Under the pieces are notes generated by a model. The model had not been told where the DNA came from and ran no database searches. It saw only the letters and a program-made list of their open reading frames with translations. Of a DNA stretch of 64,000 nucleotides, positions 19,980-28,375 are shown piece after piece. The stretch lies in assembly GCA_046348225.1 (NCBI GenBank), contig JAXMEQ010000003.1, forward strand, positions 1 through 64,000, read 5' to 3'. Positions within the stretch are counted from its first letter, which is position 1. Each line of letters opens with the position of its first letter. The stretch is from JAXMEQ01 sp046348225 (GTDB lineage Bacteria > Pseudomonadota > Gammaproteobacteria > Burkholderiales > Burkholderiaceae_C). The position numbers and the translations under genes are program-made.

Positions 19980-20887
19980 GTCGTCTCCTTGGGAACGGCT
20001 CTTTCGAGGTCTTTGAGTGATTGCTTCACGGTGCGCGCGGCGGTGTCCACCACGGCGTCGGCGCGCGCGTACAGGGCTTCGCGGCTGGCCAGAATGCGAC
20101 GGATGTCGTCCAGCGCCTCGCGGGTGGCACCACCCTTGGCGTTGTCACCGGCGTCGAACGGCCGCATGTCGCCCTGGGCGACCACGCGGCTCATGTGCTC
20201 CTCCGGGCTGGCCTTGAGCCACACACAGTAGAAGTGGCTTTGCAGCAGGTCAAAGGTTTCGCGCTCGCTCACAATGCTGCCGCCGGTGGTCATGACCACG
20301 CCCTCAGGGTGCTCCTCCGAGATGCGCAGCAGCGCACGGCGCTCGTAGCGGCGGTAGCCGGCCTGGCCGTGCAGCAGCAGGATTTCATTCATGCTGGTGC
20401 CCGCCTCGCGTTCGATTTCGCGGTCCAGCTCCACAAACGGCACCTTGCGCTGGGCCGCCAGTTGTTCACCGAGGGTGGTTTTGCCCGCGCCGCGCAGGCC
20501 GATCAGCGCCACGCGCCGATCGCGCCCGGCAGCGTCGCTCAGGCCGAAGGTGCTGCCCAGCAGCGCATGGGCCTGGTCCAGCTGGCCGTCGTCCAGCCGG
20601 GCCAGCAGGCCGTGCACCCGGGCCAGCGCCGGCCGCGGCGCGTCCTGCAGCAGGTCGAGGATGGAGATGTTCAGCGCACGTGCGGCGGCCTCCAGCGAAT
20701 TGATGGACACATTGCCCTTGCCGCTTTCCACATCAGCCAGAAAACGTTCGCTCAGACCGGAGTCGGCCGCAAGAGCCTTGCGCGTCATGCCGCGGCGGGC
20801 GCGCCAGGCCCGCACCCGCGCCCCAAGCTCGGCCAGGGTGGCTTTGGCCTCGTTCTCGCTCATGACCGGGATGGTCGGTTCAATCAT
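19976..20887 (-). CDS. boxR: BoxR/BzdR-type regulator (HTH fused to shikimate-kinase-like domain)
   Basis: 303 residues. XRE-type helix-turn-helix about 20-80 (TRKALAADSGLSERFLADVESGKGNVS) and a shikimate-kinase-like domain from about 125, with P-loop GLRGAGKT at 130-137 and ELDREIEREAG. In Azoarcus, BzdR and BoxR repress benzoate genes and use benzoyl-CoA, bound by the kinase-like domain, as inducer. Here it is first gene of boxR-boxC-boxB and starts 12 bp from its own probable promoter, so autoregulation is expected. Confidence 0.95.
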
Positions 20888-20898
20888 TTGAAATTTGT

Positions 20899-20912
20899 TT
20901 GACGCAGATCAA
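20899..20912. promoter_or_regulatory. FNR-like box on the rightward box promoter
   Basis: TTGAC-GCAG-ATCAA, one mismatch to the FNR/ANR consensus TTGAT-N4-ATCAA. It covers the -35 of the rightward promoter, where binding would more likely repress than activate. The same central GCAG and right half occur in the perfect site in front of pobA. No FNR-type protein with a cysteine cluster is encoded here. Confidence 0.4.
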
Positions 20913-20946
20913 GATTGCAGTATACTTCCTATCAATCGCATGTCAA
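20899..20946. promoter_or_regulatory. Divergent boxRCB / flavodoxin-bclA promoters sharing one -10 element
   Basis: Rightward: -35 TTGACG at 20899-20904, 16 bp, -10 TATACT at 20921-20926. Leftward: -35 TTGACA (20946-20941), 16 bp, -10 TATACT (20924-20919). The two -10 hexamers overlap in the palindrome AGTATACT at 20919-20926, so polymerase can occupy only one direction at a time. TGCA motifs, the core of BzdR operators in Azoarcus, occur at 20916-20919 on the -10 and at 20956-20959. The promoters are predicted by eye only. Confidence 0.65.
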
Positions 20947-20982
20947 GCAGTTTATTGCATTTTTTGTCGGAGACCTGAATCC

Positions 20983-21453
20983 ATGAAGCTCAAAATCCTC
21001 GTCGGCACCATGACCAGCACCGCCGACTATGTGGCGCAGGCCATCCAGATGGACTGCGCCGATCTGGTGGACGAGATTGAAGTCACGCTGATGGACGGCC
21101 TGGACATCAGCGCTTTTGACGAAAATGCACTTTATCTCATCTGCACGTCCACCTATGGCTCGGGAGACGTGCCCGACAACGCCCGCGCGCTGTACGAATC
21201 GCTGGACAGTGCGCCCAAGTACCTGGGCCATGTGCGCTATGGCGTGATCGCACTCGGCGACCGCACCTACCAGCAGACCTTCTGCTTCGGCGGCAAGAAG
21301 TTCGACGAGCGGCTGAGCGGCCTCGGGGCCCAGCGCGTGGGTGAGGTGTGGTGCCACGACGCGAGCGCCGGCACCCTGCCAGAGGAGCTCGGCGCCGCCT
21401 GGTGTCGTGACTGGCTGGCCTTGGCCCTGGCCCCCGCCCCCGCCACGGCTTGA
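20983..21453 (+). CDS. Flavodoxin-like (MioC-type) protein
   Basis: 156 residues, one short flavodoxin domain. FMN phosphate loop GTMTSTADYVAQ (about 7-18), the 50s loop TSTYGSGDVPDN and the 90s loop ALGDRTYQQTFCFGG are all present. Likely a cytosolic single-electron carrier. It is first gene of the rightward benzoate operon, 76 bp before bclA, with its own promoter opposite boxR. Since boxA is missing nearby, it may carry electrons to BoxB; that is inference. ATG 20983 gives the canonical beta-1 strand. Confidence 0.88.
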   Translation: MKLKILVGTMTSTADYVAQAIQMDCADLVDEIEVTLMDGLDISAFDENALYLICTSTYGSGDVPDNARALYESLDSAPKYLGHVRYGVIALGDRTYQQTFCFGGKKFDERLSGLGAQRVGEVWCHDASAGTLPEELGAAWCRDWLALALAPAPATA

Positions 21454-21460
21454 GGAACAA

Positions 21461-21515
21461 ATTGGCCTGTGGCCCGCATGAATACTGCGTGAGCCGCTAT
21501 AAAAACAATAGCAAC
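21461..21515 (+). repeat. Dispersed repeat copy 4, between flavodoxin gene and bclA
   Basis: ATTGGCCTGTGGCCCGCA, then ACTGCGTGAGCC and the hairpin GCTAT-AAAAACA-ATAGC. One of the best-preserved copies; it fills almost the whole gap between the flavodoxin stop and the bclA ribosome binding site and could form an RNA hairpin in the operon transcript. Confidence 0.75.
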
Positions 21516-21529
21516 TGGAGAGAGACAAG

Positions 21530-23095
21530 GTGAACCTGAGCCATGCCGACCACGGCACCAGCCCGCCCCGGGTGGAGATTCCGCGCCAGTTCAACGCCGC
21601 CCATGACCTGCTGGCCCGCAACGCGTCGCGCGCTGGCAAGGCGGCCTTCGTCGACGCCGCCAGCGGCGCCCAGCTCACCTACGGCGAGCTGACCCGGCAG
21701 GCCCACCAGCTGGCCAATGCCCTGCGTGCACGGGGCCTGGCGCCGGAAACCCGCGTGATGGTGGCGATGCTCGACACCCCCGAATGGCCGGTGGTGTTTT
21801 TAGGCTGCATGCTGGCGGGCCTGGTGCCAGTGGCCGCCAACACGCTGCTGACTGCCAGGGACTTCGAGTTCATGCTGCGCGACTCGCGGGCGCAGGCCTT
21901 GTTTGTCTCGCAGCCACTGCCGGCCACGTTCGAGCCGCTGCTGCCCCAGCTGCCTGGGCTGCGCCATGTGTTTGTGGCGGGCACCGAGGGCGACCGCTCG
22001 GTTGCGGCGCTGGTGCAGTCGGGCGACGCCACACCGCAAGTGGCCGGCACCTGCGCCGACGACGCCGCCTTCTGGCTGTATTCCAGCGGCTCCACTGGCA
22101 CCCCAAAAGGCACGGTGCACCTGCACAGCCACCTGATCCAGACGGCCGAACTGTACGCCCGCCCGATTCTGGGCATTCGTGAAACCGACGTGGTGTATTC
22201 CGCGGCCAAGCTGTTCTTTGCCTATGGGCTGGGCAATGGCCTCACCTTCCCGATGAGCGTGGGCGCCACGGCGGTGCTGCTGCCCTCGCGTCCCACACCG
22301 GGCGACGTCTTCAAGGTGCTGCGCCAGTACCAGCCCACCATCTTCTACGGTGTGCCCACGCTCTACGCGGCGCTGCTGGCCGACGCCGGCCGCCCGGCGC
22401 GCGCCGACCTGAACCTGCGGGTGTGCACCAGCGCGGGCGAGGCGCTGCCGGCGGAGATTGGCCGCAAATGGACGGCCGAGTACGGCTGCGAAATCCTCGA
22501 CGGCATCGGCTCGACGGAAATGCTGCATATCTTCCTGAGCAACCGGCCGGGTGCGGTGCGCTACGGCACCACGGGCCAGGCGGTGCCCGGCTACGACCTG
22601 CGCATCGTGGGCGATGACGGCCGCGAATGCGGTGTGGGGGAGATCGGCGAGCTGCAGATCAGCGGCCCGAGCGCGGCCCTGATGTACTGGAACAACCGGG
22701 CCAAGACCAAAGCCACCTTCTGCGGCGAATGGACACGCTCGGGCGACAAGTACACCCGGGATGCCGACGGGTACTACACCTACGGCGGGCGTAGCGATGA
22801 CATGCTCAAGGTCGGCGGCATTTATGTGAGCCCGTTCGAGGTGGAGGCCTCGCTCATGACGCACGGCGCCGTGCTGGAAGCCGCCGTGATCGGCGTGGCC
22901 GACACGGACGAGCTGGTCAAGCCCAAGGCCTACGTCGTGCTCAAGGCGGGCCAGGCCGTCACGGCCGAGGATTTGAAGGCCCACGTTAAGCACCAGCTCG
23001 CGCCCTACAAGTACCCGCGCTGGATCGAGTTCGTCACCGAACTGCCCAAGACGGCCACCGGCAAGATCCAGCGCTTCAAGCTGCGCGGCCGGTGA
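21530..23095 (+). CDS. bclA: Benzoate-CoA ligase
   Basis: 521 residues. Activates benzoate to benzoyl-CoA with ATP, the first step of the box pathway. ANL-family motifs: P-loop YSSGSTGTPKGT (about 184-195), the A5 motif DGIGSTEMLHIF, GRSDDMLKVGGIYVSP and the C-terminal catalytic Lys in PKTATGKIQR. The KLFFAYGLGNGL segment is typical of benzoate rather than acetate ligases. GTG start at 21530, with GGAG about 9 nt upstream. It is followed after 78 bp by the transporter binding protein. Confidence 0.94.
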   Translation: MNLSHADHGTSPPRVEIPRQFNAAHDLLARNASRAGKAAFVDAASGAQLTYGELTRQAHQLANALRARGLAPETRVMVAMLDTPEWPVVFLGCMLAGLVPVAANTLLTARDFEFMLRDSRAQALFVSQPLPATFEPLLPQLPGLRHVFVAGTEGDRSVAALVQSGDATPQVAGTCADDAAFWLYSSGSTGTPKGTVHLHSHLIQTAELYARPILGIRETDVVYSAAKLFFAYGLGNGLTFPMSVGATAVLLPSRPTPGDVFKVLRQYQPTIFYGVPTLYAALLADAGRPARADLNLRVCTSAGEALPAEIGRKWTAEYGCEILDGIGSTEMLHIFLSNRPGAVRYGTTGQAVPGYDLRIVGDDGRECGVGEIGELQISGPSAALMYWNNRAKTKATFCGEWTRSGDKYTRDADGYYTYGGRSDDMLKVGGIYVSPFEVEASLMTHGAVLEAAVIGVADTDELVKPKAYVVLKAGQAVTAEDLKAHVKHQLAPYKYPRWIEFVTELPKTATGKIQRFKLRGR

Positions 23096-23173
23096 AAACT
23101 TGGGGTAAGCCATGTTGCATGCCCCTTGCCACTTCGGGTAAATTACTTTAAGCCTAAACAAAAGGAGACCTCC

Positions 23174-24361
23174 ATGACCACTCGCCGCCTTGTCCTGACC
23201 CGTAGCGCCGCCCTGGTGGGCGCCGCTTCCACCGGCCTTCTGCTGCCGCAAATTGCGCGCGCGCAGGGTGCCAAGGTGCGGGTCGGCCTGATGCTGCCGT
23301 ACACCGGCACCTTCGCGCAGCTGGGCGTCGCCATCGAGAACGGCGTGCGCATGGCGATTGACGAAAAGGGTGGCAAGCTGGGCGGCCGCGAGATCGAATG
23401 GTTCAAGGTGGACGACGAGTCCGAGCCGTCCAAGGGCGTCGAAAACGCCAGCAAGCTGGTGCAACGCGACAAAGTGGACGTGCTGATCGGCACCGTGCAC
23501 TCCGGTGTGCAGATGGGCATCCAGCGCGTGGTGCGTGAAAGCGGCACGCTGTGCCTGATCCCCAATGCGGGCGTTCACGCCGCCACGCGCGCGCTGTGCG
23601 CCCCCAACGTGTTCCGCACCAGCTTCACCAACAGTCAGCCGACGCTGGCGCTGGGCGAGGCCATGGTCAAGCGCGGCCACAAAAAGGCTGTCTGGATCAC
23701 CTGGAAGTACGCCGCGGGCGACGAGGCGTTCGAGGGCTTCAAGGAAAGCTACACCAAGGCCGGCGGCACCATCGTCAAGGAGCTGGGCCTGCCCTTCCCC
23801 AACGTCGAATTCCAGGCGCTGCTGACCGAAATCGCCTCGCTCAAGCCGGACGCCGTGGCCTGCTTCTTTGCCGGCGGTGGTGCTGCCAAGTTCATCCGCG
23901 ACTACGCGGCGGCGGGCCTGAAGGACAAGATCCCGCTGTACGGCTCGGGCTTCCTGACCGAGGGCGTGCTCGACGCTGCCGGTCCTGCTGCCAACGGCAT
24001 CATCACCACCATGCACTACAGCGACTCGCTGGACACGCCGCGCAACAAGGCGTTCCGCACCGCTTACGCCACGCAGTTCAAGATGCAGCCCGACGTGTAC
24101 GCCGTGCAGGGCTACGACACCGGCTTGCTGCTGTCGCAGGGCGCCGCGGCCGTCAAGGGCGATCTCAACAACAAGGCCGCCCTGTACAAGGCCATGGAAA
24201 CCGCCGTGATCGACAGCCCGCGCGGCAAGTGGACGATGAGCAAGTCGCACAACCCGGTGCAGGACATCTACCTGCGCCAGGTCGAAAACAAGGAAAACAA
24301 GGTCATCGGCATTGCCGCCAAGGCGCTGGCCGATTCAGGTGCCGGCTGCAAGATGGCATAA
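23174..24361 (+). CDS. ABC transporter substrate-binding protein (probable benzoate uptake)
   Basis: 395 residues, periplasmic Leu/Ile/Val-binding-protein family (type 1 fold). The N-terminus MTTRRLVLTRSAALVGAA to IARAQ is a signal peptide with a twin arginine, so Tat export is possible. Mature start GAKVRVGLMLPYTGTFAQLG is typical. AAAGGAGACCTCC precedes ATG 23174. Location after bclA points to benzoate or a related aromatic acid. The gene ends in a strong terminator, so it can be made in excess over the permeases, which is usual. Confidence 0.92.
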   Translation: MTTRRLVLTRSAALVGAASTGLLLPQIARAQGAKVRVGLMLPYTGTFAQLGVAIENGVRMAIDEKGGKLGGREIEWFKVDDESEPSKGVENASKLVQRDKVDVLIGTVHSGVQMGIQRVVRESGTLCLIPNAGVHAATRALCAPNVFRTSFTNSQPTLALGEAMVKRGHKKAVWITWKYAAGDEAFEGFKESYTKAGGTIVKELGLPFPNVEFQALLTEIASLKPDAVACFFAGGGAAKFIRDYAAAGLKDKIPLYGSGFLTEGVLDAAGPAANGIITTMHYSDSLDTPRNKAFRTAYATQFKMQPDVYAVQGYDTGLLLSQGAAAVKGDLNNKAALYKAMETAVIDSPRGKWTMSKSHNPVQDIYLRQVENKENKVIGIAAKALADSGAGCKMA

Positions 24362-24378
24362 GACTTGCCAGCCCCGAC

Positions 24379-24406
24379 AATGGGAGGTCACGCCTCCCAT
24401 TTTTTT
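24379..24406 (+). terminator. Rho-independent terminator after the binding-protein gene
   Basis: Stem TGGGAGG (24381-24387) with CCTCCCA (24393-24399), extended by two A-T pairs, loop TCACG, then seven T. It lies 17 bp after the binding-protein stop and ends the flavodoxin-bclA-binding protein transcript, or attenuates it before the LysE and permease genes. Confidence 0.88.
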
Positions 24407-24423
24407 GCTCGACCCGGCCTTTC

Positions 24424-25050
24424 ATGACGCTTTCCACTTACCTGCTCTACGTCTCGGCGGTAGCGCTGCTGATCCTCACACCCGGGCCCACCATGCTGAT
24501 GTGCCTGACGAATGCGCTGAACCACGGCCCGCGCCGCGCCATGACCTCGGTGGCCGGTGCCGTCACGGCCGTGCTGGGGGTCATGCTTATGTCGGCCATG
24601 GGCCTGGGGGCGCTGCTGGCCGCTTCGGAAACCGCGTTCACGACGGCCAAACTGGTGGGAGCCGCGTATCTGGTGTGGCTGGGCATCAAGACCTTCCGCA
24701 GTGGACACGCCGCTCTGCACCTTGACGGTGCAGCGGCCGCCAAGCCCCGGCATTCGTTCTACCTGCAGGGGCTGCTGGTGGGGGCCAGCAACCCGAAGGC
24801 GGTGCTGTTTTTTGCTGCTTTCTTTCCGCAGTTCCTGAACCCGGTGGCCCCCATGGCCCCGCAGTTCGCCGTTCTGGCCCTGACCTTCGTTGCGTTCGAG
24901 TTCACCGTCCTCACCCTGTGCGCACTGGGCGTGACACGGCTGCTGCCGCTGCTGCGATCCAGCGGCCCCATGCGCTGGATCAACCGTGTCTGCGGTGGCC
25001 TGTTCACGCTGATGGGCGGCCTGCTGCTGTTCACCCGGCGCCAGGCCTGA
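24424..25050 (+). CDS. LysE/RhtB family exporter
   Basis: 208 residues, about six membrane helices. Signature at the N-terminus is LLILTPGPTMLMCLTNALNHGPRRA (about 16-40), and NPKAVLFFAAFFPQF is the second conserved block. Family members export amino acids or related compounds across the inner membrane. It sits between the terminator of the binding-protein gene and the permease genes, an unusual place; the next gene begins 10 bp later, so it is co-transcribed with the permeases. Confidence 0.92.
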   Translation: MTLSTYLLYVSAVALLILTPGPTMLMCLTNALNHGPRRAMTSVAGAVTAVLGVMLMSAMGLGALLAASETAFTTAKLVGAAYLVWLGIKTFRSGHAALHLDGAAAAKPRHSFYLQGLLVGASNPKAVLFFAAFFPQFLNPVAPMAPQFAVLALTFVAFEFTVLTLCALGVTRLLPLLRSSGPMRWINRVCGGLFTLMGGLLLFTRRQA

Positions 25051-25060
25051 GCCCGCCATC

Positions 25061-25924
25061 ATGGATTTCGCCAACTTCCTCATCCAGCTGCTCAACAGCG
25101 TGCAGTACGGCTTGCTGCTGTTCATGCTGGCGGCGGGCCTCACGCTGATCTTCGGCATCATGGGCGTGGTGAACCTGGCCCATGGCAGCTTCTACATGCT
25201 CGGCGCCTACCTCGCGTGGTCGCTGTCCAGCCTCACCGGCAGCCTGACACTGGCCATTGTGGGCGGCGCGCTGCTCTCCATCTTTTTTGGCCTGGCACTG
25301 GAGCGGTTACTGTTTCGCCACTTCTACCACCGCGACCACCTTGACCAGGTGCTGCTGACCTTCGGCCTGATCTACATCTTCGAGGAAATGCGCTCCATCC
25401 TCTGGGGTGACGACGTGCATGGCGTGAAGATTCCCGAGTTGCTGGCCGCGTCGCTGCCGCTGACCGACAACCTGTCGTACCCGGTGTACCGGCTGTTCAT
25501 ATCCGGTGTGTGCATCGTGCTGGCCATCGGCCTGTACCTGCTCATCTCCAAAACCCGGCTCGGCATGAAGATCCGCGCCGGCGCCTTCAACCGCGACATG
25601 ACCGAGGCCCTGGGCGTCAACATCAAGCTCATCCATGCCATCGTGTTCGCGCTCGGCGTGGGGCTTGCCACGGTAGCCGGCATGATCGCGGCGCCCATTT
25701 CCAGCGTGTACCCGAACATGGGCTCGCAGGTGCTGATCATGTGCTTTGTGGTGGTGGTCATCGGCGGCATCGGCTCGGTGCGGGGTGCGCTCATCTCGGC
25801 GCTGCTGGTGGGCCTGGTGGACACCTTTGGCAAGGTGCTGCTGCCGCAGGTGGCCGGCATGCTGGTGTACATGCTGATGGCCGCCGTGCTGCTGTGGAAG
25901 CCCGAAGGGCTGTTCAAGCAATGA
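25061..25924 (+). CDS. Branched-chain amino acid type ABC transporter permease (LivH-like)
   Basis: 287 residues with about eight membrane helices and the family segments GLTLIFGIMGVVNLAHGSFYMLGAY (about 26-50) and RAGAFNRDMTEALGVNIKL, the EAA-like cytoplasmic loop. Forms the membrane pore with the next gene product. It overlaps that gene by 4 bp. In this setting the substrate is probably benzoate or another aryl carboxylate, as for the transporters next to box genes elsewhere. Confidence 0.94.
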   Translation: MDFANFLIQLLNSVQYGLLLFMLAAGLTLIFGIMGVVNLAHGSFYMLGAYLAWSLSSLTGSLTLAIVGGALLSIFFGLALERLLFRHFYHRDHLDQVLLTFGLIYIFEEMRSILWGDDVHGVKIPELLAASLPLTDNLSYPVYRLFISGVCIVLAIGLYLLISKTRLGMKIRAGAFNRDMTEALGVNIKLIHAIVFALGVGLATVAGMIAAPISSVYPNMGSQVLIMCFVVVVIGGIGSVRGALISALLVGLVDTFGKVLLPQVAGMLVYMLMAAVLLWKPEGLFKQ

Positions 25925-26919
25925 GCTCGCCGAAAGCCAACCTGGAGGTTTTGCCGCGTGGCGTGCAGGTGGCCCTGGCACTGTGCGTGGTGGCGCTGGC
26001 GGCCTTCCCGTTCGTGGGAACGGACTTCTACACCCAGATGGTCACACGCATGATGATCATGGCGATTTTTGCCATGAGCCTGGATCTGCTGCAGGGTGTT
26101 ACCGGCCTGGTGTCACTCGGCCATGCGGCGTTTTTCGGCATTGCGGGCTATGCGCTGGCGTTTCTCACGCCGCAGGGCGAACCGGTCAGCCTGTGGTGGA
26201 CGCTGCCGCTGGCGGTGCTGGGCTCGGCGCTCGCAGCGCTCGTCATCGGCTTCTTCGTGGTGCGCACACACGGCATCTACTTCATCATGGTCACCATGGC
26301 CTTTGCCCAGATGGTGTTCTACCTGTTCTTTGACAACAAGGCACTGGGCGGCTCCGACGGGCTGTACATCAATTTCAAGCCGGACACCGGGCTCTTCGAC
26401 CTCGACAACAAGCGCGTGTTCTACTTCTTCACGCTGGCCTGCCTGCTGGGGGTGTACCTGTTCCTGCGCCGGCTGCTGTTTAGCCCGTTTGGCCGCGCGC
26501 TGGCGGGCATCCGCGTGAACGAGCACCGCATGCGCGCCATGGGCTTCGGCACCTTCGGCTACAAGCTCGCGGCCTTCACGCTGGCCGGTGCGCTGGCGGG
26601 TCTGGCCGGTTACCTGTGGGGTGCGCAGACCGGCTATGTGAACCCGGAACTCATGGGCTTTCACATGAGCGCCCACGCCATCATGATGGTGATCCTGGGC
26701 GGCATGGGCAACTTTGCCGGCGCCATCGTCGGCGCCTTTGCATTTGAATACCTGCTGCATGTGTTCAAGGACCTGCCGACCGTCGGCTCGCTTCGGCTGG
26801 GCAAGCACTGGCAGCTGTGGATGGGGCTGTTCATCGTGCTGCTGGTGGTGTACGCCCCGCGCGGCATCCTCGGGCTGACCGAACGCGTGACGCGCCGCAA
26901 GGCGACTGGCCATGAATGA
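25921..26919 (+). CDS. Branched-chain amino acid type ABC transporter permease (LivM-like)
   Basis: 332 residues, about ten helices. The family pattern is seen in GVTGLVSLGHAAFFGIAGYALA, RTHGIYFIMVTMAFAQM and the cytoplasmic loop GIRVNEHRMRAMGFGTFGYKL. ATG 25921 overlaps the stop of the LivH-like gene (ATGA), and the end overlaps the first ATPase by 8 bp, so the four transporter genes are tightly coupled. Confidence 0.94.
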   Translation: MSSPKANLEVLPRGVQVALALCVVALAAFPFVGTDFYTQMVTRMMIMAIFAMSLDLLQGVTGLVSLGHAAFFGIAGYALAFLTPQGEPVSLWWTLPLAVLGSALAALVIGFFVVRTHGIYFIMVTMAFAQMVFYLFFDNKALGGSDGLYINFKPDTGLFDLDNKRVFYFFTLACLLGVYLFLRRLLFSPFGRALAGIRVNEHRMRAMGFGTFGYKLAAFTLAGALAGLAGYLWGAQTGYVNPELMGFHMSAHAIMMVILGGMGNFAGAIVGAFAFEYLLHVFKDLPTVGSLRLGKHWQLWMGLFIVLLVVYAPRGILGLTERVTRRKATGHE

Positions 26920-27661
26920 AGTGCTGTTGTCGGCCCGCCAGTTGACCAAGCGCTTTGGCGGCCTCGCCGCGGTCAATGATGTGTCGGTGGACCTCTGGCG
27001 TGACCGCATCCACGCCGTGATTGGACCCAACGGCGCCGGCAAGTCCACACTGACCAACCTGCTGTCGGGCGACCTGGCGCCCACCACCGGCACCGTTACG
27101 TTGGGTGGCATCGACGTGACCGGCAGCAAGCCGGAGAAGATCTCGCGCCATGGCCTGGGCCGCAGCTACCAGAAGACCAACATCTTCCTGCCCTTCACCG
27201 TGTGGGACAACGTCCGGCTGGCGGCCCAGTCACGCGCACCGCAGGCCTGGCGCTGGCTGCGCCGCGCGACCAGTTTTGCAGCGGTCAACGCCAGCGCTGA
27301 GCGGGCGGTGGAGCTTTCGGGCCTCAAAGACCGGGTGGGGGCCATTGCTGGCACCATCAGCCATGGCGAGCAGCGCCAGCTTGAAATCGCGATGACACTG
27401 GCGACCGAGCCACAGGTGCTGCTGCTGGACGAACCGCTGGCTGGGATGGGCGTGGCGGAGGCCGAACGCATGGTCGCGCTGCTGCTGCGCCTGAAGAAGG
27501 ACCACGCCATGCTGCTGGTGGAACACGACATGGACGCCGTGTTTGCGCTGGCCGACCATCTGACGGTGATGGTCAACGGCCAGGTGATCGCCAGCGGCGC
27601 GCCCGCCGACGTGCGGGCCGATGCGAATGTGCAAGCCGCGTATCTGGGCGAGGAGCACTGA
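26912..27661 (+). CDS. ABC transporter ATP-binding protein (LivG-like)
   Basis: 249 residues. Walker A GPNGAGKST (about 35-43), LivG-type insertion region with GLGRSYQKTNIFLPFTVWDNV, degenerate signature TISHGEQRQLEIAM, Walker B VLLLDEPLAGMG and switch His in VEHDMD. Drives transport through the LivHM-type pore. The next ATPase starts at the following base (27662). Confidence 0.95.
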   Translation: MNEVLLSARQLTKRFGGLAAVNDVSVDLWRDRIHAVIGPNGAGKSTLTNLLSGDLAPTTGTVTLGGIDVTGSKPEKISRHGLGRSYQKTNIFLPFTVWDNVRLAAQSRAPQAWRWLRRATSFAAVNASAERAVELSGLKDRVGAIAGTISHGEQRQLEIAMTLATEPQVLLLDEPLAGMGVAEAERMVALLLRLKKDHAMLLVEHDMDAVFALADHLTVMVNGQVIASGAPADVRADANVQAAYLGEEH

Positions 27662-28372
27662 ATGAGCCTGCTCATTGACGCCAGGGGCCTGCAGACCTAC
27701 TACGGTGCCAGCCACATCCTGCGCGGCGTGGACTTCCAGGTCGCGCGTGGCGAGACCATCGGCCTGATGGGTCGCAACGGCATGGGCAAGAGCACCCTGC
27801 TCAAGAGCCTGATGGGCCTGGTCAAGCCGCGCGGCGGCTCGGTGCACGTCAAGGGTCAGGACATGACGGGCCGCGCGCCCTACGAAGTGGCTCAGCTGGG
27901 GGTGGCCTATGTGCCCGAAGGCCGCGGCATCTTTGGCAACCTGAGCGTGGTGGAGAACCTCAAGATGGCGGCCCGCCCCGGCACCCAGGGCCAGCGCGAC
28001 TGGACCTACGAGCGGGTGCTGGACACCTTCCCGCGCCTCAAGGAACGCCTCGGCCACGGCGGCCAGCAGCTGTCAGGCGGCGAGCAGCAGATGCTGACCA
28101 TCGGCCGCGCCCTCATGACCAATCCGGACCTGCTGATCCTGGACGAGGCCACGGAAGGCCTGGCGCCGCTGATCGCGCGCGAAATCTGGCGCATCTGTGG
28201 CGTGATCCGTGAAAGCGGCATCAGCAGCGTGATCGTTGACAAGAACTGGAGGCACGTGACGCAGATCACGGACCGCAATGTCATTCTTGTCAAGGGCGAA
28301 GTGGTGTTTGCCGGCACTTCGGAAGCCTTGCATGCCCAGCCGGAGCTGCTGGAACAGTATCTGGGCGTCTGA
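27662..28372 (+). CDS. ABC transporter ATP-binding protein (LivF-like)
   Basis: 236 residues. Walker A GRNGMGKST, signature LSGGEQQM, Walker B LLILDEATEGLAPL; the D-loop and switch region is IVDKNWRHVTQI, with Lys-Asn in place of the usual Glu-Gln before the switch position, where LivF normally has VEQN. That is a small oddity, though aromatic-acid transporters of this type often have it. Last transporter gene; a histidine kinase gene begins 3 bp after its stop. Confidence 0.94.
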   Translation: MSLLIDARGLQTYYGASHILRGVDFQVARGETIGLMGRNGMGKSTLLKSLMGLVKPRGGSVHVKGQDMTGRAPYEVAQLGVAYVPEGRGIFGNLSVVENLKMAARPGTQGQRDWTYERVLDTFPRLKERLGHGGQQLSGGEQQMLTIGRALMTNPDLLILDEATEGLAPLIAREIWRICGVIRESGISSVIVDKNWRHVTQITDRNVILVKGEVVFAGTSEALHAQPELLEQYLGV

Positions 28373-28375
28373 CGC

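Noticed and set aside
21800..24250. An 816-codon open frame antisense to bclA and the binding-protein gene
   Set aside because: Same reason: shadow of the real genes with no recognisable domain.
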